A DNA stretch of 52,880 bases from Candidatus Pacearchaeota archaeon (GTDB lineage: Archaea > Nanobdellota > Nanobdellia > Pacearchaeales > GW2011-AR1). Of the stretch, positions 38,058-46,772 are shown piece after piece; position 1 is the first letter of the stretch; the number at the start of each line of letters is the position of its first letter. The notes under the pieces are model-generated. The model was not told the origin of the DNA. It did no database searches and saw only the letters and a list, made by a program, of their open reading frames with translations. The position numbers and the translations under genes were made by a program. The stretch covers positions 1-52,880 of the forward strand of contig JAFCDB010000013.1 of NCBI GenBank assembly GCA_017609885.1, in the 5' to 3' direction.

Positions 38058-38468
38058 ATGGAATATGAACAATTATTAGAAGAAGCGTATGAGAAAATAA
38101 AACCAATTGAAGCAAATAAGGATTTTGATAGATGGGAAATTCCTCAGGCAGATATTTCAATCTCTGGAAATAAAACAACGATTCTGAATTTTGCGCAAAT
38201 CTGTTCTGCTCTTAGAAGAAAACAGGAGCACCTAAGCAAATTTCTCTCAAAAGAATTAGCGTCTTATTCAAAAATTGAAGGAGATAAACTTGTGATAAAT
38301 CGAAAACTTTCAAAGGAGATTATTAATGAGAAAATCCAGCTGTATATTGCCAAGTATGTGGTTTGCCTTGAGTGCAAAAAACCTGACACCGAGATTGTAA
38401 AAGAAGGCGGGTTTTTGTTTGTTCATTGCTTGGCGTGCGGAGCCAAGCATAGTTTAGGGCGAGTTTGA
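38058..38468 (+). CDS. translation initiation factor aIF2 subunit beta
   Basis: NFAQICSALRRKQEHLSKFLSKELAS; YVVCLECKKPDTEI...FVHCLACGAKHSL. Confidence 0.9.
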   Translation: MEYEQLLEEAYEKIKPIEANKDFDRWEIPQADISISGNKTTILNFAQICSALRRKQEHLSKFLSKELASYSKIEGDKLVINRKLSKEIINEKIQLYIAKYVVCLECKKPDTEIVKEGGFLFVHCLACGAKHSLGRV

Positions 38469-38497
38469 ATTTTTGGCGAAATTTGTAGAATATGAAT

Positions 38498-39235
38498 TTA
38501 TCTAAACCTCTCCAGCGTTTTGACAGGATCTTGCGCATCTGCTAAATTAATTATTACTTTTTCAATATTTAAAACATCATCAGTCCCAATCCGCGGACAG
38601 GCAGTATTCACCCACGCCTCAACAAAATTAAAATTATCCAAATTAGAAAAATCAAAATCATTATCAATAAAAATAAAACACTTTTTACCCTCTTTCTCCA
38701 GTTTTTTCTTCAACTTCAACCCTCCATTAAAATGCTCCTGCCCAGATTTCAAAGAAACTAAAATACCAATTTTCCTCGCAGAAACAAACATTCGAAGATT
38801 CCTTTTCATCCTTTTAACCTGCGGTTCAATATCTTCCCTCCCCAAGATTTTAATTTTTCCATTTACAGGATTAAAACATAAAACCCTCTTAAAATTTTCA
38901 TGCCCAACTTGCGAAAGCAGGAGCGCCTTTGGATGAAAAAGCCCATCACCAACATAAATTATCAAATCACTTTCGAAAATATCTTTTCCAAAATTTTCTT
39001 TATAGCAATTACAGCCTAAAATTTGCGCATCTTTACAAGCATGTGAGGCCCTTGTTTTCAAAACTGCAATTTTTGATTCTTTAAGTTGTCTCTCAACACT
39101 TGCCAGATTTATAAATTGCAGAGAAGCAAACAACGCAATTTTTTTTATATTTTCCTTTTTCAAATAATCTAAAAGCTCTTCAGAAAATTTAATCTCTCCT
39201 TCATATTTTACATCTATAAAAATTGTTTTTGTCAT
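38498..39235 (-). CDS. dph2: diphthamide biosynthesis enzyme Dph2, C-terminal part
   Basis: FASLQFINLASVERQLKE, ILGCNCYKENF, YVGDGLFHPKAL, VNTACPRIGTDD. Confidence 0.85.
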   Translation of the reverse strand: MTKTIFIDVKYEGEIKFSEELLDYLKKENIKKIALFASLQFINLASVERQLKESKIAVLKTRASHACKDAQILGCNCYKENFGKDIFESDLIIYVGDGLFHPKALLLSQVGHENFKRVLCFNPVNGKIKILGREDIEPQVKRMKRNLRMFVSARKIGILVSLKSGQEHFNGGLKLKKKLEKEGKKCFIFIDNDFDFSNLDNFNFVEAWVNTACPRIGTDDVLNIEKVIINLADAQDPVKTLERFR

Positions 39236-39558
39236 TTTGATTTAGATAAATCCCTGCTTAGATAATTTAATAATATGCCATAATTTTCCTCTATATTTTC
39301 TCTCAACTCATCTCTTAACTCACCCATATGATAATCTTCACCAAAATTCAAAATATATCCCTCAATTTGTCCAAGCAATCTGGAAGAATCAATAAGCAAA
39401 CAAAGAAAATTTCTCTTATCTAATCTAAATAAAACATCTCTTCCATCTTCATCTTTAGCTATAGTTCCCTGTGCAAATTCTTCATAACTTTCAAGTTGCT
39501 TAAACTGTCTCATGATTTCTTCACTTGATATTAATCTTAAATTTCTATATTCCATCAT
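39232..39558 (-). CDS. hypothetical protein (108 aa) inserted between the two parts of dph2
   Basis: Overlaps both dph2 fragments by 4 nt; no recognised family. Confidence 0.65.
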   Translation of the reverse strand: MMEYRNLRLISSEEIMRQFKQLESYEEFAQGTIAKDEDGRDVLFRLDKRNFLCLLIDSSRLLGQIEGYILNFGEDYHMGELRDELRENIEENYGILLNYLSRDLSKSK

Positions 39559-39821
39559 TTATCCCACCTTGCTGTCTTAATAAATTTATTATGTCCGAAT
39601 TGAACTACCAAATCAATTTTTAGTCCAAAAGTGGAAGGCAAATCGCAAGCTCCGAAACAACTCTCAAACCAAATTAAAACTTCTGCCTTTGTATTTTTTT
39701 CTAAATATTCCACTATTTTCTCTGCCTGCGGTTTCAAACCATCAGGTAACTGAATCAAAACAATTTTTGCTTTTTTGTCTTTTATTTCTCTTGCAATTTT
39801 CTCTAATTCTAAATTGTACAT
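39555..39821 (-). CDS. dph2: diphthamide biosynthesis enzyme Dph2, N-terminal part
   Basis: KIVLIQLPDGLKPQAEKIVEYLE...WFESCFGACDLPS...VVQFGHNKF. Confidence 0.85.
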   Translation of the reverse strand: MYNLELEKIAREIKDKKAKIVLIQLPDGLKPQAEKIVEYLEKNTKAEVLIWFESCFGACDLPSTFGLKIDLVVQFGHNKFIKTARWDK

Positions 39822-39863
39822 AATTCAGGGTAAATATGAGGTTATTAAAATGTTTTGTTCTGT

Positions 39864-39977
39864 GGCTTTGGTGAAATCATAGGATATATAACATTTTTCT
39901 CAATTTAAAATCTACATTGCGAGACAAATCACGTCGAGCAATGCTGGGCGGGCGGGTAGGGAATTGAGAAAAATTCC
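39864..39977 (+). mobile_element. MITE family M1, copy B (114 bp, right end deleted)
   Basis: GGCTTTGGTGAAATCATAGGATATATAAC...; flanked by TGTTCTGT at 39856-39863 and 39978-39985. Confidence 0.8.
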
Positions 39978-40166
39978 TGTTCTGTTAAGTCCACTTCATA
40001 ACTTAACATAATTTTCTTTCGATAATTGGTTGTCATATCTGTTATCCTTGTGTAATTTTTGATATTTTTATGATTAATGAACAAAAAATAAGTGTAAGGA
40101 TGTTAAGTTAATGAGTTTACTTTACATGTTCACAAGATTTAAAAACTTGATATTAATTTACAAAAT

Positions 40167-40403
40167 ATGAAAACATCAAGAGAGATAAAATTTGACAAAA
40201 TTTTAGGGTCAAGGATTAGAGGAAAAAGAAAACAACTTGGATATTTGCAGAGAGAATTAGCTCTATCTTCAAAAATATCAAGACAAGCGGTTGTTTATAT
40301 TGAAAAAGGGAAGTCCAGCCCAACACTTTATCACCTTACTTTAATTGCAAAAAAATTAAGAGAACCAGTTGACTACTTCACAAGAAATATTGGAGAGAGA
40401 TAA
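40167..40403 (+). CDS. XRE-family HTH regulator
   Basis: RIRGKRKQLGYLQRELALSSKISRQAVVYIEKGKSSPTLYHLTLIAKKLREP. Confidence 0.85.
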   Translation: MKTSREIKFDKILGSRIRGKRKQLGYLQRELALSSKISRQAVVYIEKGKSSPTLYHLTLIAKKLREPVDYFTRNIGER

Positions 40404-40437
40404 AAACATTTAATTACTTATTTTAATTCTTATTGAA

Positions 40438-40893
40438 ATGAAACCATCACTATTAAACTCAGCGAAAAAGAAAAAAATAGTTCAGCTACTTGAAAAGTTT
40501 TATGGAATTTCAAAGTTGCCTTACCTCCTAATCCAAACAGGAAAACGAAAGTATAGAATTTATTCTGGGAGTTTGTCAAAAGAGGAGATAAACGAATTAG
40601 GAAAAAATCTACACATAGAATTAATAGGAACGAGATTCTGCAAAATTAACGACGAAAAATTAAGAATAAACTTTGATTCAGTAAATATTTCTGAAATAAA
40701 AAGTCAGGTTGAAAATGTTTTTGAGTTAGATGATGAACAGGCAAAAAAATGGATGAATGGAGAAAACATAGAAACAAATGTTGAAGGTGGAGAATTTTTA
40801 ATTATGAAATACAGTGAGGACTTTTTAGGAGTTGGACAAAATAGAAAAACTTTTATTCAGAATTATGTTCCGAAGGAACGGAGGGTGAAATGA
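40438..40893 (+). CDS. PUA-domain-like RNA-binding protein (NIP7/RsmF C-terminus-like)
   Basis: C-term FLGVGQNRKTFIQNYVPKERRVK. Confidence 0.5.
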   Translation: MKPSLLNSAKKKKIVQLLEKFYGISKLPYLLIQTGKRKYRIYSGSLSKEEINELGKNLHIELIGTRFCKINDEKLRINFDSVNISEIKSQVENVFELDDEQAKKWMNGENIETNVEGGEFLIMKYSEDFLGVGQNRKTFIQNYVPKERRVK

Positions 40894-41771
40894 ACCAAAC
40901 AGAACAAACAATAAAAGCAGGAGCAATTTCCAAACAAGTCAAAGATTACGCTAGAGAAATTATAAAAAAAGACGTGCCCTTGTTGGGAATTGCAGAAAAA
41001 ATCGAAGAAAAAATAATCAAACTCGGCGGCAAACCTGCCTTCCCAACAAACCTAAGCATAAACGAAAACACAGCCCACCACACCCCAATCTACAATGACG
41101 AAACAAAAGCAAGTGGCTTGCTAAAAGTAGATCTCGGAGTCCATATAAACGGTTTCATTGCAGACACAACATTTTCAATTGACTTAGAAAACATAGAAGA
41201 GAATAAAAAACTAATAGAAACAGCACAAGACTGCTTAAACCAAGCAATCCAAGCAGTAAAAGAAAACAAATCTCTAGGACAAATTGGAAAAGCAATCCAA
41301 GATACTGCAGAACAAAATAATTTTTCACCAATCCAAAATCTTTCAGGGCATGAAATTGCGCAATGGGAACTGCACGCAGGAATTACAATTCCAAACTATA
41401 ACAATAATAATGAGCAAACCCTCAAAGACGGGACATACGCAATCGAACCTTTTGTAACAGCAGGAGTTGGATCAGTTTACGAAGGAAAACCTTCAGGAAT
41501 CTATCAGATAATAAAACAAACAAATGTTCGTGATAGAAATGCCCGGGAAGTTTTGAATTATATTATTGAGGAATATAAAACTCTGCCTTTTTGTTCACGG
41601 TGGCTTGTAAAAAAATTCGGGACTCGGGCGTTAATTTCTTTGAAGTTAATTGAGCAGGCAGGTTGCCTTCACCAGTTTCCGCAGTTGATTGAAAAGAGTA
41701 AAAAACCTGTTGCGCAGTCAGAAGATACTTTGATTATTAGGGATGGGAAGATTGAGGTTACGACGGGTTAA
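40890..41771 (+). CDS. map: methionine aminopeptidase, type II
   Basis: FPTNLSINENTAHHTP, LLKVDLGVHINGFIADTTFSI, NLSGHEIAQWELHAG, YAIEPFVTAG. Confidence 0.93.
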   Translation: MNQTEQTIKAGAISKQVKDYAREIIKKDVPLLGIAEKIEEKIIKLGGKPAFPTNLSINENTAHHTPIYNDETKASGLLKVDLGVHINGFIADTTFSIDLENIEENKKLIETAQDCLNQAIQAVKENKSLGQIGKAIQDTAEQNNFSPIQNLSGHEIAQWELHAGITIPNYNNNNEQTLKDGTYAIEPFVTAGVGSVYEGKPSGIYQIIKQTNVRDRNAREVLNYIIEEYKTLPFCSRWLVKKFGTRALISLKLIEQAGCLHQFPQLIEKSKKPVAQSEDTLIIRDGKIEVTTG

Positions 41772-41802
41772 TTTTTAAATACAAAAAAATAAAACTCATA
41801 AA

Positions 41803-41979
41803 ATAGGAAATAGATATTTCACTTTTGAATTTCTTTTAAAATATGGATTAGAAAACAGAGATTTGAGAGTTGATGAAAGGTTCGAACAATATGATGGAGA
41901 AGTAAAAGAAATGAATATTCAAACAGCAAAAGTATTTGCTGAAATTTTTGTCCTGGAAAAATTTAATGAAATTCGATAA
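41803..41979 (+). pseudogene. open frame of 58 codons without standard start codon
   Basis: IGNRYFTFEFLLKYGLENRDLRVDERFEQYDGEVKEMNIQTAKVFAEIFVLEKFNEIR*; no ATG/GTG/TTG at its 5' end. Confidence 0.3.
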
Positions 41980-42009
41980 TTTAATAAAACCCCTTCTCTA
42001 TAATAAATC

Positions 42010-43344
42010 ATGACACTAAAATTTTACAATACTCTAACAAGAAAAAAGCAGGTTTTCAAACCACTAAAGTCCAAACAAGTAGGAATTTATTCTTGCGGTC
42101 CTACAGTTTACAACTACGCCCACATCGGAAACTTGCGAACATACATTTTCAACGATCTCTTAAAAAAAAGTCTGGAATTTTTAGGATATAAAGTAACGCA
42201 TGTAATGAATATTACAGATGTAGATGACAAAACAATCACAGCAAGCAAAAAACAAGGAGTTTCCTTAAAAAAATTCACGCGAGAATATGAAAAAATATTT
42301 TTCAACGATTTAAAATCTCTTAACATAAAAAAACCCACCCATATTCCTAGAGCAACAGAATCAATAAAGGACATGATAAAACTAATTCAAGTTCTCTTGA
42401 AAAAAGGATATGCTTACAAATCAGACGATGGAATTTACTTTTCAATTAAAAAATTCAAATCTTACGGAAAACTCGCAAAACTTCAAAAAATCAAAAAATC
42501 AAAATCGCGAATTGCCAATGATTCTTATGACAAAGAGAATGCAAAGGACTTTGCATTGTGGAAATTCCACACCCAAGAAGATGGTGACAATTTTTGGAAA
42601 GCTGGTTTTGGAAAAGGTCGGCCTGGCTGGCACATCGAATGCTCTGCAATGTCAATGAAAAAATTAGGAGAAACTTTTGACATTCACACAGGTGCAAGTG
42701 ATTTGATTTTTCCCCATCATACAAACGAAATTGCCCAGAGCCAAGCTGCAACAGGAAAACAATTTGTAAAATACTGGCTTCACGCAGGATTTCTAACAAT
42801 GAAACAAGGAAAAATGTCAAAATCCCTCGGAAATATTTTAAGATTAAAGGATCTTAGACAGAAAGGGTTTTCTGCTCTTGATTATAGATACCTTACACTA
42901 ACAACCCATTATAGAGAGCAACTGCGATTTTCATTAGAAAATTTAAACGCCTCAAAAATAGCACTTCAAAGATTAAAGAATATAATTTTAACAATCAAAA
43001 ATGATAAAAAAATAAATAATAAATACCTCGCTCAATTCACAGAAGCACTTAAAGATGATCTTAACACTCCAAAAGCACTTGCAATATTATGGAAGCTCGT
43101 CCGCGACCCAGATGCAGAAGGAAAATTAAAGGCAATAAAAAAAATAGACGAAATTTTCAGTCTTGATTTGTTGAAGAATGAAAAAACAAAAATCCCACAA
43201 AAAATCAAAAAATTAGTTGATGAAAGAGAGAGGGCAAGGAAAAACAAAGACTGGAAAACTGCTGATTCTATAAGGGAGAAAATTAATGAGTTTGGTTTTC
43301 AGGTTGATGATACTGGGAGGGGAGCAAAAATTTCTAAAAAATGA
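42010..43344 (+). CDS. cysS: cysteinyl-tRNA synthetase
   Basis: YSCGPTVYNYAHIGNLRTYIFNDLL, KMSKSLGN, WHIECSAMS. Confidence 0.95.
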   Translation: MTLKFYNTLTRKKQVFKPLKSKQVGIYSCGPTVYNYAHIGNLRTYIFNDLLKKSLEFLGYKVTHVMNITDVDDKTITASKKQGVSLKKFTREYEKIFFNDLKSLNIKKPTHIPRATESIKDMIKLIQVLLKKGYAYKSDDGIYFSIKKFKSYGKLAKLQKIKKSKSRIANDSYDKENAKDFALWKFHTQEDGDNFWKAGFGKGRPGWHIECSAMSMKKLGETFDIHTGASDLIFPHHTNEIAQSQAATGKQFVKYWLHAGFLTMKQGKMSKSLGNILRLKDLRQKGFSALDYRYLTLTTHYREQLRFSLENLNASKIALQRLKNIILTIKNDKKINNKYLAQFTEALKDDLNTPKALAILWKLVRDPDAEGKLKAIKKIDEIFSLDLLKNEKTKIPQKIKKLVDERERARKNKDWKTADSIREKINEFGFQVDDTGRGAKISKK

Positions 43345-43484
43345 CACGCAAATCATGTCCCAACAAACAAGAAAACTTAGAATCTTGCCCCTGCGACTGG
43401 CCTGGTTGCGAAAGAAAAGGAACATGTTGTGAATGCATTGCCCACCACAGAAAACACAACGAACTCCCTGCTTGTTTAAAATAA
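43341..43484 (+). CDS. small Cys-rich protein (DUF6485-like)
   Basis: Not in ORF track: MTRKSCPNKQENLESCPCDWPGCERKGTCCECIAHHRKHNELPACLK; ATGA overlap with cysS. Confidence 0.7.
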   Translation: MTRKSCPNKQENLESCPCDWPGCERKGTCCECIAHHRKHNELPACLK

Positions 43485-43518
43485 AAACATTTAATAAATC
43501 ATTTCTGTTAAATTAAAT

Positions 43519-43812
43519 ATGAAAAAAGGGATGAATGTCTGGGATATAATAGCTTGGATAGTTTTAGCTTTAATATTACTATGGTTAATTCTTAAAACAT
43601 TAGGAATTATTAACACTCCAATGTTATTAACATACGCCCCATACTATGGAGCAGTATATGTTGCAGGATGGGCTATGGCTACATTAATTCGAGCAACCTA
43701 TGATATTAATAGGGTGGACAGAAATTTATCACACTTAAATAAGAATTTCCATGAATTAGATAAACAAATAAAAATGATTCAGTTAAATTACGCAAAAAAT
43801 TATTCAAAATGA
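43519..43812 (+). CDS. small membrane protein
   Basis: Two TM plus coiled tail; overlaps the RuBisCO start. Confidence 0.6.
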   Translation: MKKGMNVWDIIAWIVLALILLWLILKTLGIINTPMLLTYAPYYGAVYVAGWAMATLIRATYDINRVDRNLSHLNKNFHELDKQIKMIQLNYAKNYSK

Positions 43813-45065
43813 AAAAACAAAAACTCGAATTCATAAACTTAAAATACAAACCACAAAATGATTTGATTTGCTTATTTAAAATTTCTCCAAACAAAATGTC
43901 AATGAAAAAAGCGGCAAACACAGTTGCCCTCGAATCAAGCACAGGAACATGGACAAAAGTCCCTGGAAAAGATTATGTTCACAAATTAAAAGCAAAAGTT
44001 TTTTCGATAAAAGGCAACTGGATAAAAATTGCTTATCCTTCAGAACTTTTTGAAGCAAAAAATATTCCAAACATCTTATCGTCAATTGCAGGAAACATCA
44101 TGGGAATGAAAGCAGTTAAATCAATCCGACTTGAAGATATTTCCTTTCCAAATTCAATTTTAAAAAAATACAAAGGTCCAAAATATGGAATTAAAGGAAT
44201 TAGAAAATTAACAAATGTTAAAACACGTCCTTGGATAGGAACAATAATAAAACCAAAACTTGGATTAAATTCAAAGCATTACGCGCAATCAGCATATGAA
44301 TCCTGGCTCGGTGGCTGCGATTTTGTTAAAGACGACGAAAACCTATCATCACAAAAATTTAACAAGTTTGAAAAAAGATTAAAACTGACTATTAAAGCAA
44401 AGAAAAAAGCAGAAAAACAAACGGGTGAGAAAAAATTTTATTTTGCTAATGTAACTGCTGAAACAAACGAAATGATTAAAAGAGCAAAGCTCGTGAAAAA
44501 ACTTGGTGGAAAATATATCATGGTTGATATTGTGACTTGTGGATGGGCAGCTGTTCAAACACTTAGACAAGAAAATCTCGGACTTGCGATTCACGCGCAT
44601 AGAGCAATGCACGCAGCTTTTGACAGGAATCCAAATCACGGAATAAGCATGATGGTAATTGCAGATTTTGCAAGATTAGCAGGAGTTGACCAAATTCACA
44701 TTGGAACAGGAATTGGAAAACTTGAAGGGAAAATAAAAAATATCAAACAACTAAAACAAGATATTGAAAATCAAAAAGTAAAAGCAACAGAAAAAAGATT
44801 GCAGCAGTATTGGGCAAAAATAAAACCAGTCCTCGGAGTTTCAAGCGGTGGCCTGCATCCCGGGCATGTTCCATTCTTAATAAAAAATTTAGGAAGGGAC
44901 TTAGTAATTCAAGCAGGTGGCGGAATCCACGGACATCCGCAGGGAACAATTGCAGGTGCAAAAGCAATGAGACAGGCAGTTGATGCCGTGATGAAAGGGA
45001 TAAGTTTGAAAAAGTATGCAGAGAAGAATGAAGAGTTGAAAGAAGCGTTGAGGGCATGGAATTAA
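43809..45065 (+). CDS. rbcL: RuBisCO large subunit, form III-type
   Basis: GTIIKPKLGL, GGCDFVKDDENL, HAHRAMHAAFDR, HIGTGIGKLEG, SSGGLHPGHVP, QAGGGIHGHPQG. Confidence 0.92.
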   Translation: MKKQKLEFINLKYKPQNDLICLFKISPNKMSMKKAANTVALESSTGTWTKVPGKDYVHKLKAKVFSIKGNWIKIAYPSELFEAKNIPNILSSIAGNIMGMKAVKSIRLEDISFPNSILKKYKGPKYGIKGIRKLTNVKTRPWIGTIIKPKLGLNSKHYAQSAYESWLGGCDFVKDDENLSSQKFNKFEKRLKLTIKAKKKAEKQTGEKKFYFANVTAETNEMIKRAKLVKKLGGKYIMVDIVTCGWAAVQTLRQENLGLAIHAHRAMHAAFDRNPNHGISMMVIADFARLAGVDQIHIGTGIGKLEGKIKNIKQLKQDIENQKVKATEKRLQQYWAKIKPVLGVSSGGLHPGHVPFLIKNLGRDLVIQAGGGIHGHPQGTIAGAKAMRQAVDAVMKGISLKKYAEKNEELKEALRAWN

Positions 45066-45080
45066 TTTGCATAAAATTCC

Positions 45081-45180
45081 CAAGAAAACCAAATCTGCAA
45101 ATCATTATTGAATTTTTAGCATTAGCAAATTTTTCGCGAAGAGTCGTGCCACAAGGCTGATTCGGAAGCTCCCCTTTCCC
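45081..45180 (+). repeat. dispersed repeat family R2, partial copy
   Basis: aagaaaaccaaatctgcaaatcattattgaattttta; ttcgcgaagag; gattcggaagc. Confidence 0.6.
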
Positions 45181-45251
45181 ATATCCTAAAAAGTGTCGTA
45201 ACTCCAAAATGCTCAGAAAAACTTTATTAACTAAAAAAACATCAAAATTCC

Positions 45252-46772
45252 ATGCAAAATCAAGAAATTATTGAATCTCTTTCACCAATTGAACAAAAAA
45301 TCCTTCCATATCTTGAGGGAAAAAACATCCAAGAAATAATTGAAAAATCAATGCTAGACAGAGTGTCAGTATTAAGAGCCCTTGAATTTCTCAGCTCAAA
45401 AAAAATTATTATATTAAAAATTTCAAAGAAAAAAATCATAGAACCAGGAACAAATGGAATTTACTACAAAACAAAAGGTCTCCCAGAAAGACAATTAATA
45501 ATCCTCCTTGAAAAAGGAAACCTAAATTTAGAAGAAGCACAAAAACAATCTCATCTTTCAAAAAATGAATTTAAGGCAGCACTCGGAGCACTCAAAAAAA
45601 AGGCACAAATTGAAATAAAAAATGGAACGTTAATATTAACAGGTAACAAAGAAGAACTGACAAAAAAATCACTTGAAGAGCAATTCCTAGAGAAACTTCC
45701 TAAAGAACTTGATGCACTTGAACCAGAAGAACAATTTGCCCTAAAAAATCTGAAACAAAGAAAAGACATAATCCAAATTGAAGAACAGCAAATAATTAAT
45801 TTCAACTTAACTGAATTAGGAAAAGAAATTGTAAAACAAGATATTTCAAAATCAAAAGATTTAGTTGAGGCGTTGACTCCACAAATGATAAAATCAGGAA
45901 ATTGGAAAGGAAAAAAATTCAGACGTTATGATGTTATATCTCCTGTCCCTAAAATCAGCGGAGGAAAAAAACATTTTGTAAATCAAGCAATTGACTATGG
46001 GAGAAAAATCTGGAGCGAACTTGGATTCAAAGAAATGACAGGAACTTTAATCCAAAGTTCGTTTTGGAATTTTGATGCCTTATTCACAGCCCAGGACCAT
46101 CCAGTAAGAGAAATGCAAGACACATTTTTTCTAAATAAAGAAATCGCAATTTCAGATAAAAAATTAATTAAAGAAATAAAACAAGCGCATGAATCAGGAG
46201 TTGGTGGGAGCAGAGGATGGCAATATAATTGGGATGAAAAAATCTCAGAAAAAGCAGTTTTACGAACACACACAACCTGTCTTTCAGCTCAGACTTTATA
46301 CAATCTAAGCAAACTTCTAAGAGAACAAAGAAAAGGAAAATTCTTTGCATTAGGAAAAAACTTTAGAAATGAAACTGTTGATTGGAGTCATGGTTTTGAA
46401 TTTAACCAAACTGAAGGAATTGTCATTGATAAAAATGTGAATTTTCGGCATTTGCTTGGATATTTGCAGGAATTTTTCAAGAAAATGGGATTTGAAAAAG
46501 TGAGATTCCGCCCAGCATATTTTCCCTACACAGAACCAAGCGTGGAAATTGATGTCTTCGACCCAGAAAAAAAAATCTGGCTTGAATTAGGAGGCGCTGG
46601 AATTTTTAGGCCAGAAGTAACAATCCCTCTTCTTGGAGCTCAAATTCCAGTTCTTGCATGGGGTCCTGGTTTTGACAGAATTCTTATAGATCATTACAAA
46701 ATAAAAGATTTAAGAGAACTTTACAAAAACGATATTGATAAATTGAGGAAGATGAAGTTTTGGGTAAAATGA
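45252..46772 (+). CDS. pheS: phenylalanyl-tRNA synthetase alpha subunit
   Basis: Class II motifs: HPVREMQDTFFL, LRTHTTCLSAQTLY, GPGFDRILI. Confidence 0.94.
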   Translation: MQNQEIIESLSPIEQKILPYLEGKNIQEIIEKSMLDRVSVLRALEFLSSKKIIILKISKKKIIEPGTNGIYYKTKGLPERQLIILLEKGNLNLEEAQKQSHLSKNEFKAALGALKKKAQIEIKNGTLILTGNKEELTKKSLEEQFLEKLPKELDALEPEEQFALKNLKQRKDIIQIEEQQIINFNLTELGKEIVKQDISKSKDLVEALTPQMIKSGNWKGKKFRRYDVISPVPKISGGKKHFVNQAIDYGRKIWSELGFKEMTGTLIQSSFWNFDALFTAQDHPVREMQDTFFLNKEIAISDKKLIKEIKQAHESGVGGSRGWQYNWDEKISEKAVLRTHTTCLSAQTLYNLSKLLREQRKGKFFALGKNFRNETVDWSHGFEFNQTEGIVIDKNVNFRHLLGYLQEFFKKMGFEKVRFRPAYFPYTEPSVEIDVFDPEKKIWLELGGAGIFRPEVTIPLLGAQIPVLAWGPGFDRILIDHYKIKDLRELYKNDIDKLRKMKFWVK

